The notes beneath the pieces are model-generated. The model was not told the DNA's origin, did no database searches, and was given only the letters and a program-made list of their open reading frames with translations. The position numbers and the translations under genes were made by a program. A stretch of 64,000 nucleotides of DNA from Aquabacterium sp. OR-4 (GTDB lineage: Bacteria; Pseudomonadota; Gammaproteobacteria; Burkholderiales; Burkholderiaceae_C). The stretch covers positions 1,116,001 through 1,180,000 of the forward strand of contig NZ_JAOCQD020000002.1 of the NCBI RefSeq assembly GCF_025290835.2. The letters run 5' to 3'. The first letter of the stretch is position 1; the number at the start of each line of letters is the position of its first letter. Of the stretch, positions 1-7,525 are shown one piece after another.

Positions 1-2
1 GC

Positions 3-191
3 GTAATTTCCAACCTGAAGGCCAAACTGGAAGTACTTGCCGCGGCGACAGAAAGCGTGAACAAGGGTACATGGTTACGAATGGCGGGCAGCCGCATCCT
101 TAAGGCAGCGAAGGCCGTTATGGGTTCGAAGGAGGGGCGAGAATTTGCGCTTGAGGCGGCCAAGAAAGTTCTGCTAGATGGCCCGAAATGA
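3..191 (+). CDS. Hypothetical cassette protein, 5' end outside the window
   Basis: An open frame runs from the left edge to TGA at 189-191, giving the last 62 residues of a protein. It is Ala/Lys rich, looks helical (repeated AAKAV and EAAKKVL patterns) and ends DGPK. I do not recognise a family. The stop lies 1 bp before the left box of attC1, the usual tight packing of a gene in an integron cassette, which supports it being real despite the missing start. No membrane segment or catalytic motif is visible in this part. Confidence 0.6.
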   Translation, partial: VISNLKAKLEVLAAATESVNKGTWLRMAGSRILKAAKAVMGSKEGREFALEAAKKVLLDGPK

Positions 192-192
192 C

Positions 193-304
193 GCCTAACC
201 ATTCGCTCAACCGGACCCATTGCGGCATGCGGCCAAAAGCCCGCCATTTCATTCTGGGCTTTTAGCCACACGCCGCAACGGTCCGGTTAGCTCAAACGTT
301 AGGC
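193..304 (+). other. attC1 recombination site
   Basis: Outer boxes GCCTAAC (193-199) and GTTAGGC (298-304) are perfect inverted repeats. Inner boxes AACCGGAC and GTCCGGTT pair inside them. The centre holds a second palindrome, GGCCAAAAGCCC facing GGGCTTTTAGCC, giving a folded hairpin for bottom-strand recombination. Cutting is expected between G298 and T299. Confidence 0.9.
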
Positions 305-336
305 ATCTCAACCGACCACCTTCGTCCTTCCTCGCA

Positions 337-720
337 ATGGCTGCACAAAATCTATCCGCTTACCCGCGCCTGAGGCTGGCGGTCACACTTGCGCTGACGG
401 TCGCCATAGGCGTGCTTTCGAGCATTCTTGCGTCGCAGATCATGCCCAACGGGCAGCTGGACTGGTCCCTACTTCCGAAGGTTTCATCGTTCTGGATCTT
501 GCTGCTAGTCACCGCGGTCTGGCTCAGCGTTCAGGTGGCGTATCTGCAGTCTGACTATGGGCTCATAACTTACGCCGACGATCTCCACTGCGAGGCAGTC
601 ATCCGGAAGTTGAAGCTTGATGCACTTGCTGCGGACCTTCTAAAGAATCCAGACAAGGCCCACGCACTGGACGCAACTGCCCTCCGAAAGGACCTCGGAC
701 TCAAGCGTAAGAGCATCTAG
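337..720 (+). CDS. Small two-helix membrane protein in cassette 2
   Basis: 127 residues from ATG 337; an upstream ATG at 220 would place the start inside attC1 and is rejected. Two hydrophobic segments are clear: about residues 12-36 (starting LRLAVTLALTVAIGV) and about 50-70 (FWILLLVTAVWLSVQ). They are followed by a soluble, charged C-terminal part of some 55 residues ending LKRKSI. I do not recognise the family. It is the first gene of a two-gene cassette and its stop is separated by a single base from the next start, so the two are probably co-translated. Its codon use is more A/T tolerant than that of the catabolic genes to the right, as expected of a mobile cassette. Confidence 0.6.
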   Translation: MAAQNLSAYPRLRLAVTLALTVAIGVLSSILASQIMPNGQLDWSLLPKVSSFWILLLVTAVWLSVQVAYLQSDYGLITYADDLHCEAVIRKLKLDALAADLLKNPDKAHALDATALRKDLGLKRKSI

Positions 721-721
721 G

Positions 722-1114
722 GTGAGCGACATGACCGACAACCACACTGAAACACTCCCTGCATCGGCGAACGCGAAGAGCCTAACTGTCTTTCGCACAC
801 CCTCATTTGATGAGTCGCGGAACGGCACGCCGCTCAGCGATGAGGGTGCATTCTCTAGGATGATTCATACACTAGTCGCAGATCCAGATGCAGGCAAAGT
901 CGTTCATAAGCAGACAGGATCAGAAGTCCGAACACTGAAGTTCAACGACTATCGGATCTTCTATCTCGTGCACAACAACAGCGTCTATCTGTTGAGCATC
1001 GACGCAGATGGACCCGAATCTGCACCCACTCGGCCTTTCAAACGCAGTCTCGCAAAGTTGCTTGATCGAGTTTGGTTGTCAGCAGTTGTGGAAGCAATGC
1101 GGAGGCTGATATGA
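722..1114 (+). CDS. Hypothetical cassette protein, possibly RelE/HigB-like
   Basis: 130 residues from GTG 722, one base after the preceding stop; ATG 731 is an alternative start. The middle carries FRTPSFDE, a short helix region, then VRTLKFNDYRIFYLVH and VYLLSIDADG. A strand pattern R-x-L-K/R-F...R-I-F-Y...V-Y-L-L is reminiscent of RelE/HigB-type toxins, where such strands form the core sheet. The similarity is only by eye and no catalytic residues can be assigned. If it were a toxin, the upstream membrane protein would be an unusual partner because it lacks an obvious DNA-binding antitoxin domain. The stop codon lies 3 bp before attC2. Confidence 0.55.
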   Translation: MSDMTDNHTETLPASANAKSLTVFRTPSFDESRNGTPLSDEGAFSRMIHTLVADPDAGKVVHKQTGSEVRTLKFNDYRIFYLVHNNSVYLLSIDADGPESAPTRPFKRSLAKLLDRVWLSAVVEAMRRLI

Positions 1115-1117
1115 GAT

Positions 1118-1243
1118 GCCTAACTTGTCGTTCAACCGGAGCGCCAACGGCATGGCACCCTGGCCGTGCGACCGCCTTGGTCCATCATCGGCCGCACGGC
1201 CAGGGCGCCACGCCGTCGTCGCCCGGTTAACTCTACGTTAGGC
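1118..1243 (+). other. attC2 recombination site
   Basis: Outer boxes GCCTAAC (1118-1124) and GTTAGGC (1237-1243) are perfect inverted repeats, with inner boxes AACCGG and CCGGTT. The centre is a strong palindrome, CCTGGCCGTGCG facing CGCACGGCCAGG. Cleavage is expected between G1237 and T1238. Confidence 0.9.
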
Positions 1244-1260
1244 CGCAGCCGTCTCAAACC

Positions 1261-1749
1261 ATGCAGGCACCGCGCATCTGTCGCCGCAGCTTTCTCGTGC
1301 TGCTCGCAGGCCCCGTCCCTGGCGGTGCGGCTCGGTTCGTTGCAGGTCGCGCCCTTCCTTTTGGTACTTCGGTCTTCGGTTCTCTCAGCGCGCTTGTCAG
1401 CAAAACGGTGGCCGTGGCCATCAAGCTCTGGTGCCTGTCGAAATTCAACGCTCGACAAGGTACGGCACTTTTATTTCTGGTCGCGTCTTATTTCGGCACC
1501 GGTTCATCTGCTGGCAAACCGTTCGTTCAAGCCCGTGGCTCACTCGCCTTGTTCACGGCCAGCAAGTTTTCAGGTCTGGGTTGTTGTGTTTTCTGGCAGG
1601 CTTGCATCTGGCTTCGCGTTGCTCGGCCAATCCACTCTGCCGGGCCGCGGCCTAACACTTCACTCAACCAGACCCACCACAGCATGCCGCCGTCCGGGCC
1701 TCCATTTCATTCTGGCCCAGCCGCCGTCACGCTGCGGCGGTCTGGTTAG
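1261..1749 (+). CDS. Questionable cassette-3 ORF reading through attC3
   Basis: A 162-residue frame starts at ATG 1261, 17 bp inside cassette 3, and runs through most of attC3 before stopping. Composition is odd for a protein: several Cys, a weakly hydrophobic middle, and a C-terminal tail (RPNTSLNQTHHS onward) that is simply the attC sequence translated. Frames ending in such attC-derived tails are often annotated in cassette arrays. Many cassettes of this sort may be non-coding or carry a regulatory RNA instead. I list it because it is the only sizeable sense-direction frame in the cassette that starts near its left end; another frame (1166-1792) overlaps it and looks no better. Confidence 0.3.
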   Translation: MQAPRICRRSFLVLLAGPVPGGAARFVAGRALPFGTSVFGSLSALVSKTVAVAIKLWCLSKFNARQGTALLFLVASYFGTGSSAGKPFVQARGSLALFTASKFSGLGCCVFWQACIWLRVARPIHSAGPRPNTSLNQTHHSMPPSGPPFHSGPAAVTLRRSG

Positions 1750-1763
1750 CTCAAACGTTGATA
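1650..1763 (+). other. attC3 recombination site with degenerate right box
   Basis: The left box GCCTAAC is intact at 1650-1656 and inner boxes AACCAGAC / GTCTGGTT pair well. The right box at 1757-1763 reads GTTGATA instead of GTTAGGC, so only the GTT next to the crossover point matches. Because integrase cuts after the first G, the last six bases of this box belong to whatever DNA lay beyond the array. This marks the distal end of the array. Confidence 0.82.
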
Positions 1764-2122
1764 TGGCTTCTGTCTGTCAAGAGCGCGCATGAATCCCTCT
1801 GCGCAAACAGATGATCGTGGAACCCGTTGCCGGACGGGGAACGCGACGGAGCCTGGTGCTGCCACCCGATGGTGGATGTGCGACGGTTGTTCGGGCTGAT
1901 ATGCGAGGGTTGGATACCTCAAGACAGGGAATCGTCGCGGGGCTGCCTTCGCTCTAGGGTCTGAGATCAATGGACACCGCACCTCTCGGCCCGCTGTCGA
2001 TTGCACCAATAACGTTGTCGAGGTTTCCCCAGTGGCCGCGGCTGCGCCGCGTTCCCCCTCCGGCATCTGACGGTTGTGGTGCTCACCTCCTTTCGGCTTG
2101 CGTTGTGGTTGATTTCAACCCA
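1764..2122. other. Non-coding junction between the integron end and the IS110 remnant
   Basis: About 360 bp with no convincing gene on either strand: frames here are short or lie antisense to the transposase. Base composition rises towards that of the right-hand genes. It probably contains the 3' (right) end of the IS110-like element, but I could not fix an end or a target duplication by eye. I see no promoter or terminator I would defend. Confidence 0.4.
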
Positions 2123-3262
2123 TCACGCCGCTGCAGCGTCCGCCATGGGCACGCCCTGCCAGCCGCTGCTGTCAACCTCCTGGGCAATGGCCCAGATGAA
2201 CCCCACCAGCTCACGCGCCACGGCCACCACCGCCTTGGTCTTCATCACCTTGCGTGCCGTCAGGCGCTTGAACTTGGCGTTCAACCGCAACTGCGCCGCC
2301 CAGGCGATGTCGGTGATGGCCTTGGGCAACTGGTCGTGCCGCCTGGCGATGATCGGGCTCACGCGCGGGCCGTGCTGGTACTGCCAGGCCACCTCCACCA
2401 GCATGCGCCGCGCTGCGCTGTTGCCGGCCTTGGTGATGCTGCCTTGGCGCCGCTTGGGCCCCGAGCTGTGTTCGCCGGGCACCAGGCCCACGTAGGCCAT
2501 CAGCTGCCGCGGGTGGGCAAAGCGGGTGAAGTCCTGCAACTCGGCCACCAGCGTCATGGCCGCGATCAGTTGCACGCCGCGCAGCGCCATCAGCGCCTGC
2601 ACTTGCGGGCGCAGCGGCCAGCCGGGCAACTGATCGCGCATCGCCTGCTCCAGCCGGGCAATGCGCGCGGCCGATTCGGTGATGCTGTGCAGGTACTCCT
2701 GGAAGCCGATCTGCTGTGCCGGCAGCGGCAGCTTCAGGTCAGCCAGCCAGCGCATGTGCGCCGGCGTCCACGCGGCCTTGCCGGCGTAGGCGATGCCGTT
2801 GCGCAGCAGCAGCGCCTTCAGACGGTGACGCGCGTTGCGCTGCTCACGCACCGCGTCCTCGCGGGCGCGCACCAGGTCGCGCACCGCCTCGTCGCGCAGA
2901 TCCGGCACGCGCACCGGCGCCAGTTCACCCGCACGCGCCAGGCGCGCCAGCATCAGCGCGTCGCGCCGGTCGGTCTTGACCCGGTCGCCCGCACGCTTGG
3001 GGATCGACGAGGGCGCCACCACCATGCACTCCACACCATGGCTGGCCAGGTGGCGGGCGATCACGAAGCCGCAGGGGCCGGCCTCATACACCACATGCAA
3101 CCGGTGGCCGCGCGAGATCAGCCGCCTCAGCGCCTTGTCCAGCGCCGCCAGATCGCCGCCGATCCGAGGCTTCGTTTTCCATGGCCCGTCTCCTTGCACT
3201 CGCGCAACGCTCCGGCCGACCATCGGCCGGTCCATTGGTGTAGCTCTGCATACCCCTGGCAT
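2123..3262 (-). pseudogene. IS110-family transposase, N-terminus lost
   Basis: 379 residues as read. From about residue 45 the protein aligns with IS110 recombinases by motif: YEAGPCGFVIARHL, then VKTDRRDALMLARLARAGEL (DEDD/RuvC-like domain), a helical spacer with the RNARHRLK stretch, and the Transposase_20 domain LMALRGVQLIAAMTLVAE ... SSGPKRRQGSITKAGN. The expected start with the first catalytic Asp (a V-G-I/L-D-hydrophobic-H/A-K block) is missing: the first 30 residues are unrelated Arg-rich sequence. The element is therefore probably 5'-truncated and inactive, unless the active start lies in another frame. It sits at the border between the integron array and the catabolic genes. Confidence 0.75.
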
Positions 3263-3431
3263 GCAATCTACGATCTCGCAGAGGACGGGCCGCCCTTCAC
3301 TCAGAAGTCATCTTGTCTGGGCGTCGTAGGCCACGTTCACGCTGACGATCACCCCAAACGGGGGCCCCATCGATTCTCATCACTCCGACCGCGGGCAGTG
3401 GGCGTTGAACAGCGTCTCTCGCGACACCCGC

Positions 3432-5588
3432 TCAGTCGACGTGCAGCGGCAACCTGCGAACGCGCTGGCCGCTCAGCCTCGCGAATGCGTTGGCGATGGC
3501 TGGCACGATGGGCACGCTGCCAGGCTCGCCCACACCGGTGGGCGGTGCGCTGCTGTCCACGATGACCACGTGCACGGCCGGCGTCTGCGGCAGGCGCAGC
3601 ACTGGCGCGTCGTGGAAGTTGCGCTGCTGCACTTGGCCATCCTCAAGGCTGAGGCCGCCGTATATCGCGATGCTCAGGCCGAAGGCCACGCCGCCCTCCA
3701 TCTGGGAGCGCACGATGTCGGGATCCACCACGGTGCCGCAGTCAACCACGCACCAGACCTGCTCGGCCACCGGGGCGCCATCCTGCAGGCGTGCGCGCAC
3801 CACCTGAGCCACCACGGTGCCATAGGCCTCCTGCACCGCCAGTCCCAGTTCTCGACCGGTCGGCTGCGGCTGGCCCCAGCCGGCCATCTGCGCCGCCTTT
3901 GCCAACGCCGCCGCCTGACGCCCATGACCCTGCAGGTGCGCCAGCCTGAAGGCCAGTGCGTCCTGTCCAGCGAGCTGCGCCAATTCGTCCATCAGCACCT
4001 CCTTGCAGAAGGTGCTGTGGTTGTAGCCCAGCGCACGGTAGGTGTGCACCGGCACGCCCACCTTGGGGTTCACCCAGCGGCAGAGTGCATGTGGCACGTC
4101 GTAGCGCTCGGCCAAGTGGCCTTCCACCGCAAAGGGGTCGATCCGGGTCGGCGCTTCGCCCTTGGCCAGCCGTGGCGAGAAGGACTGCGCCACCACGGTG
4201 TGCCGCACGGCAAGAAGCCGGCCCTGGGCATCCAGACCGGCGCGCATGCGGTGCAGACTCATTGGCCGGTAATAGCCACCGGTGATGTCGTCTTCTCGCG
4301 TCCATAACAACTGCACCGGCCGGCGGTCACCGGCCTCGCGGCGCGCTTTGAGCACGGTACACAGCTCGGTCATCCAGTCGGCCGAGAAGGTGGCGCGGCG
4401 GCCGAAGCTGCCGCCGGCCGGCAGCACATGCAGGCGCACCAGCTCAGGCTTCAGGCCCAGCAGGCGCATGGCGGCGGCATGGTCCGCCGTGACGTTCTGG
4501 CTGGCGCACCACAAATCGCAGCCCGCCTCGCCCCACTCGCCTACGGCAGTGATCGGCTCCATGGCCTGGTGAGCCAGGTAGGGCTGCTCAAACTCGGCCT
4601 CCAGAACCTGGGCGGCGTCGGCCAACGCAGCCTCGCCGCGGCCCCGCAGCAGGGCGTCCACGCCGGGCTGGCCACTGTCGGCCAGACGGCGGAACTCGGC
4701 CCACAGCGCCGGGCTGCTGCGCTGCTCGGCCTGGCTGTCGTCCCAAGTGATGACCAGCTGATTGCGCGCCTGCAACGCGCGCCAGGTGTCGTCGGCAACC
4801 ACGGCCACCGCCGTTTCGAGGCGGTGCACTCCCCGCACGCCCGGCATGGCCAGGGCCGCCGCAGCGTCCAGCGTGCCGACGCGGCCGCCAAAGCGCGGTG
4901 AGCGCTGCAGCACCACCACACCCATGCCCGGGCGACGCATGTCGATGCCGTAAGAGACCCGACCGCTGGCGGCCTCAGCCTGGCCCAGGCGCGGCTTGGC
5001 CCGGCCGATCAGGTGGCGCGAGGCCGCTGTCTTCAGCGGCACGCCACTGGGCACGGGCAGCGCCGCGGCGGCGCCGGCCAACTCGCCATAGCCGGCCTGA
5101 CGGCCGCTGGCGGCATGGAATACCCGGCTGCGGTGCGTAGTGAGCTGCGCTATCGGCACGCCCCAGCGTTGGGCCGCAGCAGCCACCAGCATGGCGCGGG
5201 CGGTGGCACCCGCCTCGCGCAGCTGCTGCCAGCTGTTGGCCATGGACGTGGAGCCCCCGGTGGTCTGCCAGCCGAACAGCGTGTGCTTGTAGCGCGGCGG
5301 ATCAAAGGCGGCGGCGACGGTACGCACGCGTGACCAGTCAGCGTCCAGCTCATCGGCCACCACGGTGGCCAGTCCGGTGCTGATGCCCTGGCCCATCTCG
5401 AGGTGCTTGATGACCACGGTGACCCAGCCGTCAGCCGCAATGCGTACGAAGGTCTGGGCCAGGCCATTGGCCGCCGCAGGGGAGATGGCTGCCGCGTGGG
5501 CGTCCGCGGCGGGGCCGGCGTGCGGCAGCAGGCCCAGGGCCAGGCCCGGGCCAGCCAGGGCGATGAAGCGACGTCGGTCCAGGGGCAT
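3432..5588 (-). CDS. Molybdopterin-dependent hydroxylase, large subunit (IorB/NicB type)
   Basis: 718 residues from ATG 5588. This start gives a Tat-type signal, MPLDRRRFIALAGPGLALG, so the enzyme is exported folded to the periplasm; longer in-frame starts would bury it. The xanthine dehydrogenase-family layout is present: EMGQGISTG near residue 65, the molybdopterin-binding GGSFGRR in the middle and the terminal PTGVGEPG, whose Glu is the catalytic base of the family. Relatives include isoquinoline 1-oxidoreductase and nicotinate dehydrogenase large subunits, which hydroxylate N-heterocycles or aldehydes and pass electrons through a separate [2Fe-2S] subunit to a cytochrome c. That small subunit is not next door: a candidate lies at 35942-36397 and a cytochrome c at 49768-50169. 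Substrate unknown. Confidence 0.9.
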   Translation of the reverse strand: MPLDRRRFIALAGPGLALGLLPHAGPAADAHAAAISPAAANGLAQTFVRIAADGWVTVVIKHLEMGQGISTGLATVVADELDADWSRVRTVAAAFDPPRYKHTLFGWQTTGGSTSMANSWQQLREAGATARAMLVAAAAQRWGVPIAQLTTHRSRVFHAASGRQAGYGELAGAAAALPVPSGVPLKTAASRHLIGRAKPRLGQAEAASGRVSYGIDMRRPGMGVVVLQRSPRFGGRVGTLDAAAALAMPGVRGVHRLETAVAVVADDTWRALQARNQLVITWDDSQAEQRSSPALWAEFRRLADSGQPGVDALLRGRGEAALADAAQVLEAEFEQPYLAHQAMEPITAVGEWGEAGCDLWCASQNVTADHAAAMRLLGLKPELVRLHVLPAGGSFGRRATFSADWMTELCTVLKARREAGDRRPVQLLWTREDDITGGYYRPMSLHRMRAGLDAQGRLLAVRHTVVAQSFSPRLAKGEAPTRIDPFAVEGHLAERYDVPHALCRWVNPKVGVPVHTYRALGYNHSTFCKEVLMDELAQLAGQDALAFRLAHLQGHGRQAAALAKAAQMAGWGQPQPTGRELGLAVQEAYGTVVAQVVRARLQDGAPVAEQVWCVVDCGTVVDPDIVRSQMEGGVAFGLSIAIYGGLSLEDGQVQQRNFHDAPVLRLPQTPAVHVVIVDSSAPPTGVGEPGSVPIVPAIANAFARLSGQRVRRLPLHVD

Positions 5589-5628
5589 GCCGGTATCCTG
5601 CCTCATCGTCGGCCGGTGCCGGGCGTGT

Positions 5629-7509
5629 TCACACCGCGCGCGCAGCGCCAGCGCGGCCCGACCACACGGGCTGCCTGGGCGCCGGCAAACCGGTCTCCTC
5701 AAGGCAGCGCGCGCGCAGTGTCTCGATGTCCGGGCCGAAGTTGAATGTGCCCAGTGCACCGCGCTCGGCCCTCATCGCGTCGCGCAGGGCCTCGGTGGCG
5801 GCAGCATCCACCTGGCCGTCGACCAGCACCACGCCGTAACGGCGCGCTCCCTGCACACTGACCAGGCCCTGCTGCAGTTCCTTGGCCAGCAGGGCCGAGT
5901 CGCGCTGCAGCGGGTCACCCCAGCCGCCGCCGCCCCAGGTGATGAAGTGCAACTGCTCGCCGGCCCGGACCTTGTAGTCCTCTACCTTGTTGGGCAGCAC
6001 CAGCTGGCTGCCGTCGTTCTTCACCAGCACCTTGCGGGCCCGGGTGCCCGGCTCACCGCCGTTCACGCCCCAGGGCGGCACGAACCAGCGGTCATCGTGG
6101 ATCGCGATCACGCCGTCTTCCAGGAAACGGTAGACCATGTTGATGCCGTTGCCGCCGCGGTGCAGGCCCGCGCCGCCCGAGTCGACCACGGTCTCGTAGC
6201 GCTCGATGCGCAGCGGGAAGTAGCGCTCCAGGAATTCGTTGGGCACGTTGGTGAAGCCCGGCCACAGCGAGTGGCCGTCGGGTCCGTCGCCCATCGGCCG
6301 GCCGGGGATGCCGCCGAAGCCGATCTGGAACAGCTGGAACCACTGGCCGTTGCGGTCGGTGCCGGCATAAAACAGGTGCGGCGACGAGGAGAAGCCGGCG
6401 GCGTTGAGGAACTCCGGCGTCTTCTGGCCCAGCAGGCCGCCCAGGATGTCGAACAGCCGGCCCAGTGCATGCGTGCGGCCTGACAGCGCCGCCGGAAACC
6501 TCGGCTTGAGCAGGCTGCCTTCGGGGATGCGCACATCGATCAACGGGTAGTAGCCGTCGTTGAACAGGATCTGCGGATCGAACACCATGATCATGTAGAT
6601 GCCGAAGAACATCTTCATCATGTTCTCGTTCAACAGGAAGTTGATCGAGGCTTCGCTCTGCGGATCGGTGCCGTCGAAGTCGAGAACGACCTTGCCGTTC
6701 TCTCGCCACATCGTGCACTTGATCTTGTACGGGCCGTAGCCAAGGCCGTCGTCGCAGACATAGTCTTCGAAGCTGACCTTCTCTTCCGACACCGCGGTGT
6801 TGATCAAGTGCTGCATGGCGCGGTGGTTGCGCTCAAGCAGCAGGTCGGTGGCGGCCACGAAGACATCGTCGCCAAAGCGCTCGGCCATCTCCACCACGCG
6901 GCGCGCAGACACCCGGCACGAGGCGATCAGCGCGTTCAGGTCGGCCTTGCACCAGTCGGGTGTGCGCACCTGGTGCATCACCAGCTTGAGCAGGTCTTCG
7001 TTGTAGACGCCCTGCTTCCAGATCTTGACGGGCGGGATGCGCACACCCTCCTGGAAGATCGAGGTCGCGTCGATGGGCATCGAGCCCGGCACCTTGCCGC
7101 CGATGTCGCTCTGATGGCCGAACATCGAGGTGTAGGCGATCAACCGGCCGTCCTTGAACACCGGCAGCAGCACCAGCCAGTCGTTGCAGTGGCTGATGGC
7201 CCCGCCCACCGAGTAGGGGTCGGACAGGAAGATCATGTCGCCGTCTTCCACCGTGCCGTCGTAGCCGTCGAGGAAAGGGCCGATGTAGCTGCCGAACTGG
7301 CCCACCACCATGCGGCCGCGGTGATCGGCAATCAGCGGAAAGGCATCGCCCTGCTCGCGGATGCCCGGCGACATGGCCGTGCGCACCAGCGTGGCGTCCA
7401 TCTCGATGCGCGCATTGCGCAGCGCGTTCTCGATGATGTCGAGCGTGACCGGGTCCACCGCCACCGGCGTGAAGGGCGTGGCGTTGGCTTGAATGATTGT
7501 CGCGGACAT
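5629..7509 (-). CDS. hyuB: Hydantoinase B / oxoprolinase family subunit
   Basis: 626 residues, full length for HyuB. Family signatures are visible: GDAFPLIADHRGRMV near the start, the DPYSVGGAISH segment, the Gly-rich SGGAGLHRGGNGI block and the closing WGGGGWGDP motif. HyuB pairs with the ATP-binding HyuA (next upstream gene in the operon, 16 bp away) to open cyclic amides such as hydantoins or 5-oxoproline at the cost of ATP; related pairs carboxylate acetone or acetophenone. Subunits are cytoplasmic; no signal peptide. The NCS1 permease encoded divergently at 9813 is a natural import partner. The gene is followed 40 bp downstream by the molybdenum hydroxylase large subunit. The exact cyclic substrate cannot be inferred. 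Confidence 0.92.
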   Translation of the reverse strand: MSATIIQANATPFTPVAVDPVTLDIIENALRNARIEMDATLVRTAMSPGIREQGDAFPLIADHRGRMVVGQFGSYIGPFLDGYDGTVEDGDMIFLSDPYSVGGAISHCNDWLVLLPVFKDGRLIAYTSMFGHQSDIGGKVPGSMPIDATSIFQEGVRIPPVKIWKQGVYNEDLLKLVMHQVRTPDWCKADLNALIASCRVSARRVVEMAERFGDDVFVAATDLLLERNHRAMQHLINTAVSEEKVSFEDYVCDDGLGYGPYKIKCTMWRENGKVVLDFDGTDPQSEASINFLLNENMMKMFFGIYMIMVFDPQILFNDGYYPLIDVRIPEGSLLKPRFPAALSGRTHALGRLFDILGGLLGQKTPEFLNAAGFSSSPHLFYAGTDRNGQWFQLFQIGFGGIPGRPMGDGPDGHSLWPGFTNVPNEFLERYFPLRIERYETVVDSGGAGLHRGGNGINMVYRFLEDGVIAIHDDRWFVPPWGVNGGEPGTRARKVLVKNDGSQLVLPNKVEDYKVRAGEQLHFITWGGGGWGDPLQRDSALLAKELQQGLVSVQGARRYGVVLVDGQVDAAATEALRDAMRAERGALGTFNFGPDIETLRARCLEETGLPAPRQPVWSGRAGAARAV

Positions 7510-7525
7510 GTGCGTGCTCCCGGGG

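Larger units (their letters stand above)
3..1757 (+). mobile_element. Distal end of an integron gene-cassette array (three attC sites)
   Basis: Three attC sites lie in the same orientation at 193-304, 1118-1243 and 1650-1763 and separate short cassettes: the 3' part of one (to 298), a second of about 940 bp (299-1237, two genes) and a third of about 520 bp (1238-1757, one questionable gene). Each site has the 7-nt GCCTAAC box at its left end, paired inner boxes of the AACCGG.C / G.CCGGTT type and an imperfect palindrome between them. G+C is visibly lower than in the catabolic genes to the right. No integrase gene is present, so the attI/intI end must lie to the left of base 1. The large, variable attC sites resemble those of chromosomal environmental integrons rather than clinical class 1 arrays; that comparison is from memory of the families. 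Confidence 0.88.

Noticed and set aside
3263..3431. Terminal repeat of an IS21-type element near CACGCTGACGATCACCCCAAACG
   Set aside because: A weak resemblance (CTGACGATCACCCC) to IS21-like ends, but no istA/istB genes and no matching second end.
1970..3565. A 531-residue plus-strand frame across the IS110 remnant
   Set aside because: It is the antisense shadow of the transposase; composition is Arg/His/Pro/Ala rich with no motif, while the opposite strand has clear IS110 motifs.
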